NCBI RefSeq assembly: GCF_030296555.1
Contig: NZ_AP027728.1
Location: forward strand, 744,001-808,000
DNA length: 64,000 nucleotides
Source of the DNA: Microbacterium suwonense
GTDB taxonomy: Bacteria > Actinomycetota > Actinomycetes > Actinomycetales > Microbacteriaceae
Direction of reading: 5' to 3'
This document shows positions 39,062-48,736 of the stretch, one piece after another. The notes beneath the pieces are model-generated. The model saw nothing but the letters and a program-made list of their open reading frames with translations, had not been told where the DNA came from and ran no database searches. Each line of letters begins with the position of its first letter. Position 1 is the stretch's first letter. A program made the translations under genes and the position numbers.

Positions 39062-40513
39062 TCAGCCGAGCTCGTCGAGCACGTGTGCGACAAGCTCTGT
39101 GACCGCATTCCGTGCCCGGGATCGGTCGAGATCGACCAGTCCCACACGGGTCCGTCGGTCGAGCACGTCATCGGCCGTCATCGCACCCTCGGCGCACACA
39201 GCGGATTCGACCTCGCCATGGGTGAGACCCACTCCGGGCACCAGCGGTTCAGAAGGCTCAGCTGCCGCATCATCCACCAGGCGCAGCGACTTGGTCCGGC
39301 TGGGTGCCGCAACCAGGCCGCGCACATGCACCGCGAGATCGACGGCATCCTCCGCCATCTGCCGATACGTGGTGAGCTTGCCGCCCAGCACGGTGACGAA
39401 CCCGGTCTCGGATGCGGAGACCAGGTGGCGCCGTGAGATGTCGGCGGTGCTCTGTCCACCGGTGTCGACCAGAGGGCGCAGGCCCGCGAATGCACCGCGC
39501 ACCTGCTCGCGACGCACCGGTGTCGCGAGCACTCGGTTGACATTGCCGAGCAGGAAGGCGATCTCGGTCTCCGTCGGCTGCGCCACACGGGGGATCGGGC
39601 CCGGCGCATCCTCGTCGGTGAGACCCACGATGACGTGGCCGTCGAGCTGCGGCAACGCGAACACGTAGCGGCTGATCGACCCGGGAACAGGGATCGTGAG
39701 TGCGGCGGACGGATGCCCGAGAGCTGCTCCGTCGAGCACGAGATGCGTGCCGCGACTGGGACGCACGGCGATGCTCCCGTCGAGTGTGCCGGCCCAGACG
39801 CCGGTGGCGTTGATCACGCTCCGGGCCCGGATGCCGAATCGCTCTCCGGTGAGTGCGTCCTCGGCGGCCGCTCCGCCACCATGCAGCCCGGTCGCGCGCA
39901 CCCGCGTGAGGATGCGGGCTCCAAGGCTCGCGGCCGTGCGTGCGACGGCCACGACCAGTCGGGCGTCGTCGACGAGCTGGCCGTCGTAGCCCAGCATCCC
40001 TCCGCGCAGCCGGTGTGGCTCCAGGGCGGGCACGAGTCGCTGTGCGGTGCGGCGCGACACCGGGTGTGGTCCGGGCAGGGTCGTGCGCGGTGTGCGAGCA
40101 TGCAGGCGCAGCAGATCCCCGATCACCATGCCCACCCCGCCGGCGGCGCGCTGACGCAGTGAGACCCCGGGGGCGAAGGGGAGCAGCTGCGGCAGCGGCC
40201 TGATCCGCTGCGGCGCGATCGCCGTCATCAGCAGGTGACGCTCCCTGGCGCTCTCCCGCGCGGTGGCGATGTCGCCGGTGGCGAGGTAGCGCAGGCCCCC
40301 GTGCACCAGTTTGGAGCTGAACCGACTGGTGCCGAACGCGAGATCCTCCGCTTCGATCAGTGCGACGCTCAATCCCCGCGACGCCGCATCGAGAGCGACA
40401 CCTGCCCCGGTGATCCCGCCGCCCACGACCAGCACGTCGATGTGGTCGGATGCGACACGCGACAGCTCGATCCTCCGACGCCTCGCGTTCAGGTCGGGGG
40501 ATGCGGTCGTCAT
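39062..40513 (-). CDS. glpD: glycerol-3-phosphate dehydrogenase, FAD-dependent
   Basis: 483 residues. VLVVGGGITGAGVALDAASRG is the FAD-binding motif; FGTSRFSSKLVHGGLRYL and VINATGVWAGTL are typical of GlpD, as is GLRPLVDTG...SRRHLVSASETGFVTVLGGKLTTYRQMAEDAVD. It oxidises glycerol 3-phosphate to dihydroxyacetone phosphate at the membrane, feeding quinones. Its start ATGA-overlaps the stop of the TetR gene, so the two are co-expressed. The C-terminal domain is shorter than in E. coli. Confidence 0.88.
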   Translation of the reverse strand: MTTASPDLNARRRRIELSRVASDHIDVLVVGGGITGAGVALDAASRGLSVALIEAEDLAFGTSRFSSKLVHGGLRYLATGDIATARESARERHLLMTAIAPQRIRPLPQLLPFAPGVSLRQRAAGGVGMVIGDLLRLHARTPRTTLPGPHPVSRRTAQRLVPALEPHRLRGGMLGYDGQLVDDARLVVAVARTAASLGARILTRVRATGLHGGGAAAEDALTGERFGIRARSVINATGVWAGTLDGSIAVRPSRGTHLVLDGAALGHPSAALTIPVPGSISRYVFALPQLDGHVIVGLTDEDAPGPIPRVAQPTETEIAFLLGNVNRVLATPVRREQVRGAFAGLRPLVDTGGQSTADISRRHLVSASETGFVTVLGGKLTTYRQMAEDAVDLAVHVRGLVAAPSRTKSLRLVDDAAAEPSEPLVPGVGLTHGEVESAVCAEGAMTADDVLDRRTRVGLVDLDRSRARNAVTELVAHVLDELG

Positions 40514-41094
40514 GGGCGCAGCAGCCCGTCGAGTGCGGTTCGCAGCTCGTGGTCCCAGGAGCCGTCGTCGATGAGGTCGGCGACCGTGCCGTACGAGAGG
40601 ATGGCCGACTGCGCGATCAGCAGCATCATCACCGCGATGTGCTGGGGCTCACCCGGCCGAACCGACCCGACGGCCTGCGCGGCCGCGATCGAGGCGGCCA
40701 TCCACTGCAGGATGGCGCGCTGGCTGGCGCCGAAGCGCTGCAGCGTGTACCGGGTGAAGACCTCGGGTTCGCGGTCGAGCAGGGCGGCGTACACGGGATC
40801 CGATCGGAAAGACGCGGAGAACCGCATCACGGCCGACACGATCCCCTCCCGGCTGTCCGCCATGGGCACATCCGCGAGCAGCGCGTGAACGCGCTGCAGG
40901 AGGGCGGCGCGCACCACCTCGTCGGCACCGGCCCAATTCCGGTAGATGGTCGGCCGGCTGACGCCTGCCTCGCGGGCGAGCTCCGCGACGGTGAGGCCGC
41001 CGACGCCGCGGTGCGCGATCAGTCGTCCTGCGGTGTCGAGAATGCCCGACTGCGTGGCATCCCAGCGCACGTCACTCGGTTGACGATCTTCCAT
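40510..41094 (-). CDS. TetR-family transcriptional regulator
   Basis: 194 residues; helix-turn-helix GGLTVAELAREAGVSRPTIYRNW at about 33-56, followed by an all-helical ligand domain. First gene of an operon with glpD and divergent from the FAD-oxidase/lipid-kinase/GMC genes, 20 bp apart. A palindrome in that gap is the likely operator, so it probably represses both directions. Ligand unknown; fatty acyl or glycerolipid compounds are plausible from context. Confidence 0.88.
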   Translation of the reverse strand: MEDRQPSDVRWDATQSGILDTAGRLIAHRGVGGLTVAELAREAGVSRPTIYRNWAGADEVVRAALLQRVHALLADVPMADSREGIVSAVMRFSASFRSDPVYAALLDREPEVFTRYTLQRFGASQRAILQWMAASIAAAQAVGSVRPGEPQHIAVMMLLIAQSAILSYGTVADLIDDGSWDHELRTALDGLLRP

Positions 41095-41098
41095 AATA

Positions 41099-41113
41099 TG
41101 TCACACTGTAACG
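41099..41113. promoter_or_regulatory. candidate TetR operator
   Basis: TGTCACA-C-TGTAACG is a near-palindrome of the GT-ACA-TGT-AC type common for TetR repressors. It fills the 20-bp gap between the divergent regulator and FAD-oxidase starts, so occupancy would block both. Confidence 0.6.
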
Positions 41114-41114
41114 C

Positions 41115-42739
41115 ATGGATGTGCACGACGACAGAGCAGTCGCGGCGCCGGAGATGCGGTGGGACGGCTGGGGCGACCCGGATCTCGCCACAGATCTGCC
41201 GCGGGCCGTGCGTGCGCTGCTGCCGATCCTGCTCGGACGTGTGAGCCGGCCGCCCGTCGCTCCCGCGATCGACGAGGTGGAGGTGGACCCCTCTCGGCTG
41301 ACGACGGAGGATGTCTCGGCGTTGCGAGCCGTCGTCGGCGAGGAGTTCGTCTTCACGGATGCGCAGACGCGCATCCGCCGTGCCGGCGGCAGATCGACAC
41401 CGGACCTGCTGCGACGTCGCGCACGTCGCCAGCGGGTGCCGGATGCCGTCATCCGTCCAGCTGACCACGACGAGGTCCGTGCTGTGCTGCAGTGGGCGGG
41501 GAGTCCGGCGTCGCGGTCGTCCCGTTCGGCGGCGGGACGAGCGTCGTGGGCGGCGTCGATCCGGATGCCGGCGGGCACCGCGCCGTGATCGCAGTGGACC
41601 TCGTGCGCCTGAGCGGACTCGTGAACGTGGACGAGATCAGCGGCGAGGCCGTGCTGCAGGCGGGCACGCGCGCCCCGGAGGCGGAACGGCTGCTCGCGGA
41701 GCACGGCTTTGAGCTGGGGCACTATCCGCAGAGCTTCCGCTTCGCGACGATCGGCGGCTTCGCCGCTGCACGCTCCTCCGGACAGAACTCGGCGGGGTAC
41801 GGACGCTTCGACGCGATGGTGACCGGCCTGCGCGCAGCCACTCCCACCGGAGACCTGGATCTCGGGAGGGCGCCGGGTTCGGCTGCCGGCCCCGACCTGC
41901 TGAGGCTCCTGCTCGGCTCCGAGGGCGCATTCGGGGTGATCACCGAGGTGCGGGTGCGCGTGCATCGCACGCCCGCACAGCGCATCGTGGAATCGTGGAG
42001 CTTCCCTGACTTCCAGACCGGTGTCGACGCACTGCGGGAGGTCGTACAGCGTGGCGGAGCCCCGACCGTGATCCGGCTGTCGGACGAGGCGGAGACCGGG
42101 GTGAGCCTCGCTCAGATCGGGCGGATCGGAAAGGCGCTCGCGAAGGGCGCGAGCGCGCTGACGGTCTTCGAAGGGGAGGATGCGCAGGAGCGCCGAGCCC
42201 GCACCGCGCGTCTGCTGGCGGGCGCGGGCGGTTCGAGCAGCGGGCGCAGGGCGGCCGAGGACTGGATGCGCACGCGTTTCGACGGCCCCTACCTGCGCGA
42301 CGCGCTGCTCGGAGCCGGGGTGTTCTGCGAGACGCTCGAGACGGCCACCACTTGGTCGAACCTGCTCCGGTTGCGCGCCGCGGTGACGACGGCGCTGCGC
42401 GAGGGATTCGCCGCCGCGGGCGCGAAGAGCTTCGTGATGTGCCACGTCTCGCACGTGTACCCGACCGGAGCGTCGCTGTACTTCACGGTGCTCGCGGGCC
42501 TGCGCGGCGACCAGCTCAGCGCATGGGAAGTGGTCAAGCGCGGTGCGGGTGACGCGATCATGGACGCAGGCGGCACGATCACCCACCACCACGCGATCGG
42601 CCGCGACCATGCGCCCTGGCTGCGCGAGGAGATCGGCGACACCGGCATCCGGATCCTGCACGCGGTCAAGCGCGAACTCGACCCGCAGGGCATCATGAAT
42701 CCCGGTGTGCTGATCCCTCCCGAGGGCGACGATGACTGA
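41115..42739 (+). CDS. FAD-binding oxidase resembling alkyldihydroxyacetonephosphate synthase, frameshifted in this sequence
   Basis: About 541 residues after adding one G at 41498-41501. The FAD-binding PCMH fold is shown by VVPFGGGTSVVGG, and ADPS-like blocks by LGHYPQSFRFATIGGFAAARSSGQNSAGYG and LRLLLGSEGAFGVITEVRVRVH. True ADPS swaps the acyl chain of acyl-DHAP for a fatty alcohol in ether lipid synthesis. Whether this enzyme does so is not certain; related bacterial proteins (for example Rv3107c) are only annotated by similarity. Its end overlaps the lipid kinase gene by 8 nt. Confidence 0.82.
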
Positions 42740-43616
42740 CCCCGACGCCCCGCGACTCGTCCTGATCGTCAATCCGCAGTCGGGGAAGGGCCGCGGCGCA
42801 CTCGCGGGCGCACAGGCCGAGCAGCTGCTGCGTGACGCCGGCGCGCAGGTGAGCGTGCTGCGCGGCTCCACCGCAGCCCATGCACGATCCCTCGCCGAAC
42901 AGGCCGTGCAACAGCATCCGGATGGCGTGGTGGTGGTCGGCGGCGACGGCACGGTGACCGGGATCGCCGACCTGCTGGCGGACACCGGCCTTCCGGTCAC
43001 CCTCGTGCCCGCAGGAACCGGCGACGACCTCGCCCGCGCCCTCGGCATCCCGGCCGACGATGCGCGAGCGGCGGCCTCGGCAGCACTGCACGGGCGGCCC
43101 CGACGCATCGATCTCGGCACCATCGAGTCCCAGGGCGTACGCAGGTCGTTCCTGACGGTCGCCGCCCTCGGCTTCGACGCCAGGGTGAGTGAGCGCACCA
43201 ACGCGCTGCGTCATCCGCGCGGGCGTGCCAGGTATCACCTTGCTCTGCTGATCGAGCTGGTGCGCCTGCGACCGACCGACTTCCAGGTGCAGATCGACGA
43301 CGAAGCCGGGGAGTGGCGGCCGGGGACGCTGCTGGCCGTCGGCAGCACCTCCAGCTACGGGGGAGGGATGCCGATCTGCATCGGAGCCGAGCCCGACGAC
43401 GGGCAGCTGCGCGTCGTGCACGTCGCTTCGCTGGGGCGGCTGCGGCTGATCAGGCTGTTCCCGCTGCTGCTGCGGGGTGCGCACCTGGCGCGGCGCGAGG
43501 TCACGGTCAGGCAGGCCACTCGGGTGCACGTCTCGGCGTCGGATCTCATCGTCTATGCCGACGGTGAGCGCGTCGGCACGGGGAGTGCACGATCGGCATC
43601 CGTCCGGGTGCCGTGA
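42732..43616 (+). CDS. diacylglycerol kinase-family lipid kinase
   Basis: 294 residues. LIVNPQSGKGRG and VVVVGGDGTVTGIADLL with LVPAGTGDDLARALGI are the DAGK catalytic-domain motifs (GGDGT nucleotide site, GTGDDLAR in place of GTxNDxAR). The second domain carries YGGGMPICIGAEPDDGQL. It phosphorylates diacylglycerol or a related lipid with ATP. Starts inside the end of the oxidase gene, indicating coupling. Confidence 0.87.
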   Translation: MTDPDAPRLVLIVNPQSGKGRGALAGAQAEQLLRDAGAQVSVLRGSTAAHARSLAEQAVQQHPDGVVVVGGDGTVTGIADLLADTGLPVTLVPAGTGDDLARALGIPADDARAAASAALHGRPRRIDLGTIESQGVRRSFLTVAALGFDARVSERTNALRHPRGRARYHLALLIELVRLRPTDFQVQIDDEAGEWRPGTLLAVGSTSSYGGGMPICIGAEPDDGQLRVVHVASLGRLRLIRLFPLLLRGAHLARREVTVRQATRVHVSASDLIVYADGERVGTGSARSASVRVP

Positions 43617-43643
43617 CGATCATGATGCCAGAGGGGCGAGCGG

Positions 43644-45263
43644 ATGGAATATGACGAGGACGTCGTGATCGTGGGCTCGGGTTTCGGCGGCTCCGTGGCG
43701 GCGCTGAGACTCGTGGAGAAGGGCTACCAGGTTCGCGTCCTCGAGGCCGGACGGCGCTTCGAGGACGACGACTTCGCCAAGACCTCCTGGAACCTGCGCC
43801 GGTACCTGTGGGCGCCGGCGCTGGGGTGCTTCGGCGTGCAGCGCATCCACCGGCTGCCGCACGCGATGATCCTGGCGGGCGCGGGAGTGGGCGGTGGCTC
43901 CCTGAACTACGCCAACACCCTCTACGAGCCCGGGGACGCCTTCTTCGCCGACCGGCAGTGGCCGTCCGACACCGAGTGGCGATCCGAGCTCGCGCCCCAC
44001 TACGCCACGGCCAAGCGGATGCTGGGAGTCGTCGACCGCTATCCGCACACCGGCCCGGTGGAGCGCATCATGGCCGGCGCCGCGGCGGATCTCGGCGTCT
44101 CCGACACCTTCCGCCAGGCGCCGGTCGGCGTGTTCCTGGGCATGCCGGGCGTGACGGTTCCCGACCCGTTCTTCGACGGTGAGGGGCCCGAACGCACCGG
44201 CTGCACGCTGTGCGGCAACTGCATGGTCGGGTGCCGCGTGGGGGCGAAGAACACCCTGATGAAGAACTATCTCGCCCTGGCCGAGCGCCGGGGTGCGGTC
44301 ATCGAGCCACTGCGCACGGTCACCGAGGTGCGTGAGGATCCTCGTGGCGGCTATCTGGTGACCACACAGACCTCGGGGGCCTGGATCCGGCGGCGACGGC
44401 GCACGATCCGCGCCGAACAGGTCGTGTTCGCGGCGGGCACCTGGGGCACGCAGAAGCTGCTGCACCGGATGAAGGCATCGGGCGCACTGCCCCGGCTGTC
44501 GGATGCTCTCGGGCACCTCACCCGCACCAACTCCGAGGCGTTGGACGGAGCGGTCGCCGTGCGGGTGCCGGATGCCGGTGAGTACGCGCACGGGGTCGCC
44601 ATCACGACCTCGTTCCACGTCGACGAGCGCACGCATGTCGAGAACGTGCGCTACGGACCCGGGTCGAACCTGATGGGCGCCCTCGCCACGGTGCTGGTTC
44701 CCGGCGATCGATCGCTGCCGCGCCGGATCGGAGCGCTGCTCGGCCAGGTGATCCGGCATCCGATCCGTCAACTGCGCCTGTCCAGCCTGCACCACTGGAG
44801 TGAGCGCGGCATCATCGCGCTGGTGATGCAGAACGCCGACAACTCCCTCACCCTCTCGCTGCGGCGGCGCTTCGGCCGCGAGGTGCTCACCAGCCGTCAG
44901 GGGCACGGAGAGCCGAACCCGTCCTACCTTCCCCAGGCGCATCGGGCGAGCTCGGCCATCGCGGCCAGGATGCAGGCGGAGACCGGCGTGCCCTCGGAGC
45001 CGCGCGGGTCGTGGCCGGAGGTTTTCGGCATCCCGATGACGGCGCATTTCCTCGGCGGCGCCGTGATCGGTGCGTCAGCGAAGGACGGTGTGATCGATGC
45101 GCACCACCGGGTGTGGGGACATCCCGGTCTGCACGTTGTGGACGGAGCGGCGGTGCCTGCGAACCCGGGCGTCAACCCCTCGCTGACCATCACGGCAATG
45201 GCCGAGCGGGCGCTCTCGCACTGGCCGCACAAGGGCGGGCCCGATCAGCGTCCCGCTCAGTGA
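43644..45263 (+). CDS. GMC-family FAD oxidoreductase with a ferredoxin-like cysteine motif
   Basis: 539 residues. The FAD motif VIVGSGFGGSVAALRLVEKG opens the protein; ILAGAGVGGGSLNYANTLY is the second FAD contact and HVVDGAAVPANPGVNPSLTITAMAERAL the GMC C-terminal signature. Residues around 190 read CTLCGNCMVGC, a C-x2-C-x2-C-x3-C set like a 4Fe-4S site. Cholesterol-oxidase-like members of this subfamily oxidise alcohols. Third gene after the ADPS-like oxidase and the lipid kinase; no signal peptide seen. Confidence 0.85.
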   Translation: MEYDEDVVIVGSGFGGSVAALRLVEKGYQVRVLEAGRRFEDDDFAKTSWNLRRYLWAPALGCFGVQRIHRLPHAMILAGAGVGGGSLNYANTLYEPGDAFFADRQWPSDTEWRSELAPHYATAKRMLGVVDRYPHTGPVERIMAGAAADLGVSDTFRQAPVGVFLGMPGVTVPDPFFDGEGPERTGCTLCGNCMVGCRVGAKNTLMKNYLALAERRGAVIEPLRTVTEVREDPRGGYLVTTQTSGAWIRRRRRTIRAEQVVFAAGTWGTQKLLHRMKASGALPRLSDALGHLTRTNSEALDGAVAVRVPDAGEYAHGVAITTSFHVDERTHVENVRYGPGSNLMGALATVLVPGDRSLPRRIGALLGQVIRHPIRQLRLSSLHHWSERGIIALVMQNADNSLTLSLRRRFGREVLTSRQGHGEPNPSYLPQAHRASSAIAARMQAETGVPSEPRGSWPEVFGIPMTAHFLGGAVIGASAKDGVIDAHHRVWGHPGLHVVDGAAVPANPGVNPSLTITAMAERALSHWPHKGGPDQRPAQ

Positions 45264-45274
45264 GCGAGACGAAA

Positions 45275-45304
45275 GCGGGGCCGTGCCCGAAGACACGACC
45301 CCGC
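45275..45304. terminator. bidirectional terminator hairpin
   Basis: Arms 45275-45285 (GCGGGGCCGTG) and 45294-45304 (CACGACCCCGC) pair with one mismatch, between the convergent GMC oxidoreductase and fatty-acid oxidation genes. Confidence 0.7.
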
Positions 45305-45317
45305 CTGCCGTCGCCGC

Positions 45318-47459
45318 TCAGCTGTGCGCGATGCCGCGGATCGGCGGAGTGTGGAAGGTGGCACCGAACACCCGCTCGGACGCACCCTCGCGATCGAGGT
45401 AGGGCGAGGCGCCGCCGTCGATGAACGGCCAGCCCGCGCCGAGGATCAGGCACAGGTCGATGTCCTCGACCTCGGGCACCACGCCCTCATCGAGCATCAG
45501 CCGGATCTCCTGCGCCAGGCCGTCCTGCACACGTCGCAGGATCTCCTCGGCGGATGCCGGAGTCGAGCCGAGCTGGCCCTTCAGCGCCTTCTCAGCGGCC
45601 TTCGTCCAGCCGGTGACCCGTCCGCCCTTGTCCTTCTCGACCACCTGATCCAGTTCGGCCAGAGCGTGGAAGTTCTCGTTCGCATAGAACCGGTCGGGGA
45701 ACGCGTGGACCATGGTGTCCTGCACGTGGGCGGCGACCTTCCAGCCGACCAGGTCGATCAGCTGGAACGGTCCCATCGGCAGCCCGAGCGGCCCGAACGC
45801 CTTCTCGACGTCGGCGATCGGCGTGCCCTCGTAGACGGCGCGCGCCGCCTCGCCCATGACCTTCGCGAGCAGCCTGTTCACAACGAAGCCCGGGGCGTCG
45901 GCGGTGAGCACGGCGTTCTTGCCCAGGCCCTTGGCGACGACGAAGGCCGTCGACAGTGCGGCATCCGTGGTGGCATCCGTCTTCACGATCTCGATCAACG
46001 GCATCACCGCGACCGGGTTGAAGAAGTGGAAGCCGACCAGACGTTCGGGATGGGCGAGCTTCGAGCCGATCTCGGCGACCGACAGCGACGAGGTGTTGGT
46101 CGCCAGGATGGCATTCTCGGCGACGATCTTCTCGATCTCGCCGAACACCTGCTGCTTGACGCCGACCTCCTCGAACACGGCCTCGATGACGAAGTCGCAG
46201 TCCGCATACAGGCTCTTGTCGGTGGTTCCGGTCACCAGACCCCGCAACTTGTTCGCGGTGTCGGCGTCCACCCGCCCCTTGGCCTCGAGCTTGCCGATCT
46301 CGTCGTGGATGTACGCCACGCCCTTGTCCACGCGTGCCTGATCCAGGTCGGTGATCAGCACGGGAACCTGCAGCCTGCGCACGAACAGCAGAGCGAACTG
46401 GCTGGCCATGAGCCCTGCGCCGATGATGCCGACCTTGGTGACCTTCTTGGCCAGCGTCTTGTCGGGAGCGCCGACCGGATGCTTGGCGCGCTTCTGCACC
46501 AGATCGAAGGCATACATCGAGGCGGCGAACTGGTCGCCGGTGACGAGCTCGGCAAGAGCCTCATCCTCACGGGCGAAACCCTCGGCCTTCGACCCGCGGG
46601 CGGCCTTCTCGAGCAGCTCCAGCGCCACATAGGGCGAGCGCGGCACGGTGCCGATCTTGGACTCCAGCATCCCGCGGGCCATCTTGATGGCGACCGGCCA
46701 CTTGACACTGCGCTCGATCTTGCCCGGAGCGTTCCTGCGCTCGACCTTCCTTCCGCCGAGCACGGCATCCGCCCACGCCAGCGAATCCTCCAGGAAGTTC
46801 GCCGCGGGGAAGATCTCGTCGACGATGCCGAGGTCGTGCGCCTGCTGCGGCTTGAGCATCCGGTTCTGCTTGAGCGGGTTCGAGATGACGACCTCAAGGG
46901 CGTTCTCGATGCCGATCAGGTTCGGCAGCAAGTAGGCGCCGCCCCAGCCGGGGATGATCCCGAGGAAGACCTCGGGCAGCGCCAGCGCGGCAGCGGACGC
47001 GTCGACCGTGCGGTAGGTGGAGTTCAGAGCGATCTCCACGCCACCGCCGAGAGCGAGTCCGTTGACGAAGGCGAACGACGGAACACCCAGATCGGAGAGC
47101 GATCCGAGCACCTTGTGCCCGAGCTGAGCGATCAGGCGCGCGTTATCCTTCGAGCCGACGCGGCTGATGTCGGACAGATCGGCGCCGGCCGCAAGGATGT
47201 ACTGCTTGCCGGTGATGCCGACGGCCTGGATCTCTCCTGCTGCCGCACGGTTCTTCAGCCCGTCCAGGGTCTCGCCGAGCTCGGTCAGCGTGGCGGGGCC
47301 GAGCGTGTTCGGACGGGTGTGGTCGCGGCCGTTGTCGAGAGTGATCAGCGCCAGCACACGGCCCGACGCGAGGCGGATGTCGCGCACGGGGGAGTGCGTG
47401 ATCACCTCGCCCTCGGTGAGGGCCATGATGGGCGAGAAGTCGACGTCGTCGTAGCTCAC
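45318..47459 (-). CDS. fadB: multifunctional fatty acid oxidation protein: enoyl-CoA hydratase / 3-hydroxyacyl-CoA dehydrogenase
   Basis: 713 residues. The N-terminal crotonase domain shows LAAGADLSDI and FVNGLALGGGVEIAL; the dehydrogenase part shows VGIIGAGLMASQFALLF (NAD site) and VGFHFFNPVAVMPLIEIV with the catalytic His. It hydrates enoyl-CoA and oxidises the product for beta-oxidation. The GTG at 47459 is chosen because it GTGA-overlaps the thiolase stop; longer frames run inside the thiolase gene. Forms the alpha/beta pair with the thiolase. Confidence 0.93.
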   Translation of the reverse strand: MSYDDVDFSPIMALTEGEVITHSPVRDIRLASGRVLALITLDNGRDHTRPNTLGPATLTELGETLDGLKNRAAAGEIQAVGITGKQYILAAGADLSDISRVGSKDNARLIAQLGHKVLGSLSDLGVPSFAFVNGLALGGGVEIALNSTYRTVDASAAALALPEVFLGIIPGWGGAYLLPNLIGIENALEVVISNPLKQNRMLKPQQAHDLGIVDEIFPAANFLEDSLAWADAVLGGRKVERRNAPGKIERSVKWPVAIKMARGMLESKIGTVPRSPYVALELLEKAARGSKAEGFAREDEALAELVTGDQFAASMYAFDLVQKRAKHPVGAPDKTLAKKVTKVGIIGAGLMASQFALLFVRRLQVPVLITDLDQARVDKGVAYIHDEIGKLEAKGRVDADTANKLRGLVTGTTDKSLYADCDFVIEAVFEEVGVKQQVFGEIEKIVAENAILATNTSSLSVAEIGSKLAHPERLVGFHFFNPVAVMPLIEIVKTDATTDAALSTAFVVAKGLGKNAVLTADAPGFVVNRLLAKVMGEAARAVYEGTPIADVEKAFGPLGLPMGPFQLIDLVGWKVAAHVQDTMVHAFPDRFYANENFHALAELDQVVEKDKGGRVTGWTKAAEKALKGQLGSTPASAEEILRRVQDGLAQEIRLMLDEGVVPEVEDIDLCLILGAGWPFIDGGASPYLDREGASERVFGATFHTPPIRGIAHS

Positions 47460-48664
47460 TTCTTCCTCTTCTTTCCGTCGAAGAACGGGTTCTCCCAGAT
47501 GACCGAGCCGCCCTGGCCCAGCCCCACGCACATGGCGGTGAGGCCGTAGCGGACGTCGGGGCGCTCGGCGAACTGCGCGGCGAGCTGGATCATCAGCCGA
47601 ACACCGGTGGCGGCGAGGGGGTGGCCCACGGCGATCGCACCGCCCCACTGGTTGACGCGTGGGTCGTCGTCGGCGATGCCGAAATGATCCAGCAGCGAGA
47701 TGACCTGGATGGCGAAGGCCTCGTTGAGCTCGAACAGCCCGATGTCGTCGATCGTGAGGCCGGCCTTCTTGAGTGCCTTCTCCGTGGACGGGATCGGCCC
47801 GATGCCCATGATCTCAGGCTGCACGCCAGCGTAGGCGAACGAGACCATCCGCATCTTGGGCGTCAGGCCGAGTTCCTTGACCGCGCCGCCGCCGGCGAGC
47901 AGCGACATGGTCGCACCGTCGGTGAGCGGCGAGGAGGTGCCGGCCGTGACACGCCCATGCGGGCGGAACGGTGTCTTCAGTGCGGCGAGATCCTCCATGG
48001 TCGTCTGCGGACGGCGACCCTCGTCCTCGGTGGCGAGGCCCCAGGCACCGTCTGCGCCCTTGATGGCCACGGGCACCAAGTCGGGCTGCAGCTTGCCTGC
48101 GTCGTACGCGGCCTGCACCTTGTGCTGGCTGAGCATGCCGAAGCGATCGGAGCGCTCCTTGGTCAGATGCGGGAAGCGGTCGAAGATGCGCTCGGCGGTG
48201 ACACCCATGTTCAGCGCCCCCGGGTCGACCATCTTCTCGGCGACGAACCGCGGGTTCGGATCGGCGTTGCTCCCGATCGGGTGGTGCCCCATGTGCTCCA
48301 CTCCGCCGGCGATCGCCAGGTCGTACATGCCGACGCCGATCGAGGCGCCCATGGTCGTGACGCTGGTCATCGCGCCGGCGCACATCCGCTCGATGGCGAG
48401 GCCGGGAACGGTCTGCGGCAGGCCCGCGAGGATCGCCACAGAGCGTCCCAGGGTCAGTCCCTGGTCGCCGGTCTGCGACGTCGCCGCAATGGCGACGTCG
48501 TCGATGCGATCCGCCGGGACGGCGGCATTGCGCTCCATCAGGCCGATGGTCGCCTTGACGGCGAGGTCATCCGCACGGGTGTTCCAGTACATGCCCTTTT
48601 CGCCGGCGCGCCCGAAGGGTGTGCGCACTCCATCGACGAAGTAGACGTCCGAGATCTCGGCCAC
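47456..48664 (-). CDS. fadA: acetyl-CoA acyltransferase (thiolase)
   Basis: 402 residues. The acyl-accepting Cys lies in ERMCAGAMTSV, the second His region in NEAFAIQV and GHPLAATGVR, and the proton-relay Cys in CVGLGQGGSVIWE. It cleaves 3-ketoacyl-CoA to acetyl-CoA in the last step of beta-oxidation. First gene of the operon; GGAGG precedes the GTG start; the hydratase/dehydrogenase overlaps its stop. Confidence 0.94.
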   Translation of the reverse strand: MAEISDVYFVDGVRTPFGRAGEKGMYWNTRADDLAVKATIGLMERNAAVPADRIDDVAIAATSQTGDQGLTLGRSVAILAGLPQTVPGLAIERMCAGAMTSVTTMGASIGVGMYDLAIAGGVEHMGHHPIGSNADPNPRFVAEKMVDPGALNMGVTAERIFDRFPHLTKERSDRFGMLSQHKVQAAYDAGKLQPDLVPVAIKGADGAWGLATEDEGRRPQTTMEDLAALKTPFRPHGRVTAGTSSPLTDGATMSLLAGGGAVKELGLTPKMRMVSFAYAGVQPEIMGIGPIPSTEKALKKAGLTIDDIGLFELNEAFAIQVISLLDHFGIADDDPRVNQWGGAIAVGHPLAATGVRLMIQLAAQFAERPDVRYGLTAMCVGLGQGGSVIWENPFFDGKKRKK

Positions 48665-48736
48665 TCTGCCTCCATAGGTTGGGATGACCCCAGCCTAGGA
48701 GCGCGTCCGAGGCCTCAGGAATCGGTTGGATCGAAC

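Noticed and set aside
45318..47459. Frameshift in the fatty-acid oxidation gene
   Set aside because: Crotonase and dehydrogenase domains are in one frame and complete; the gene is intact.
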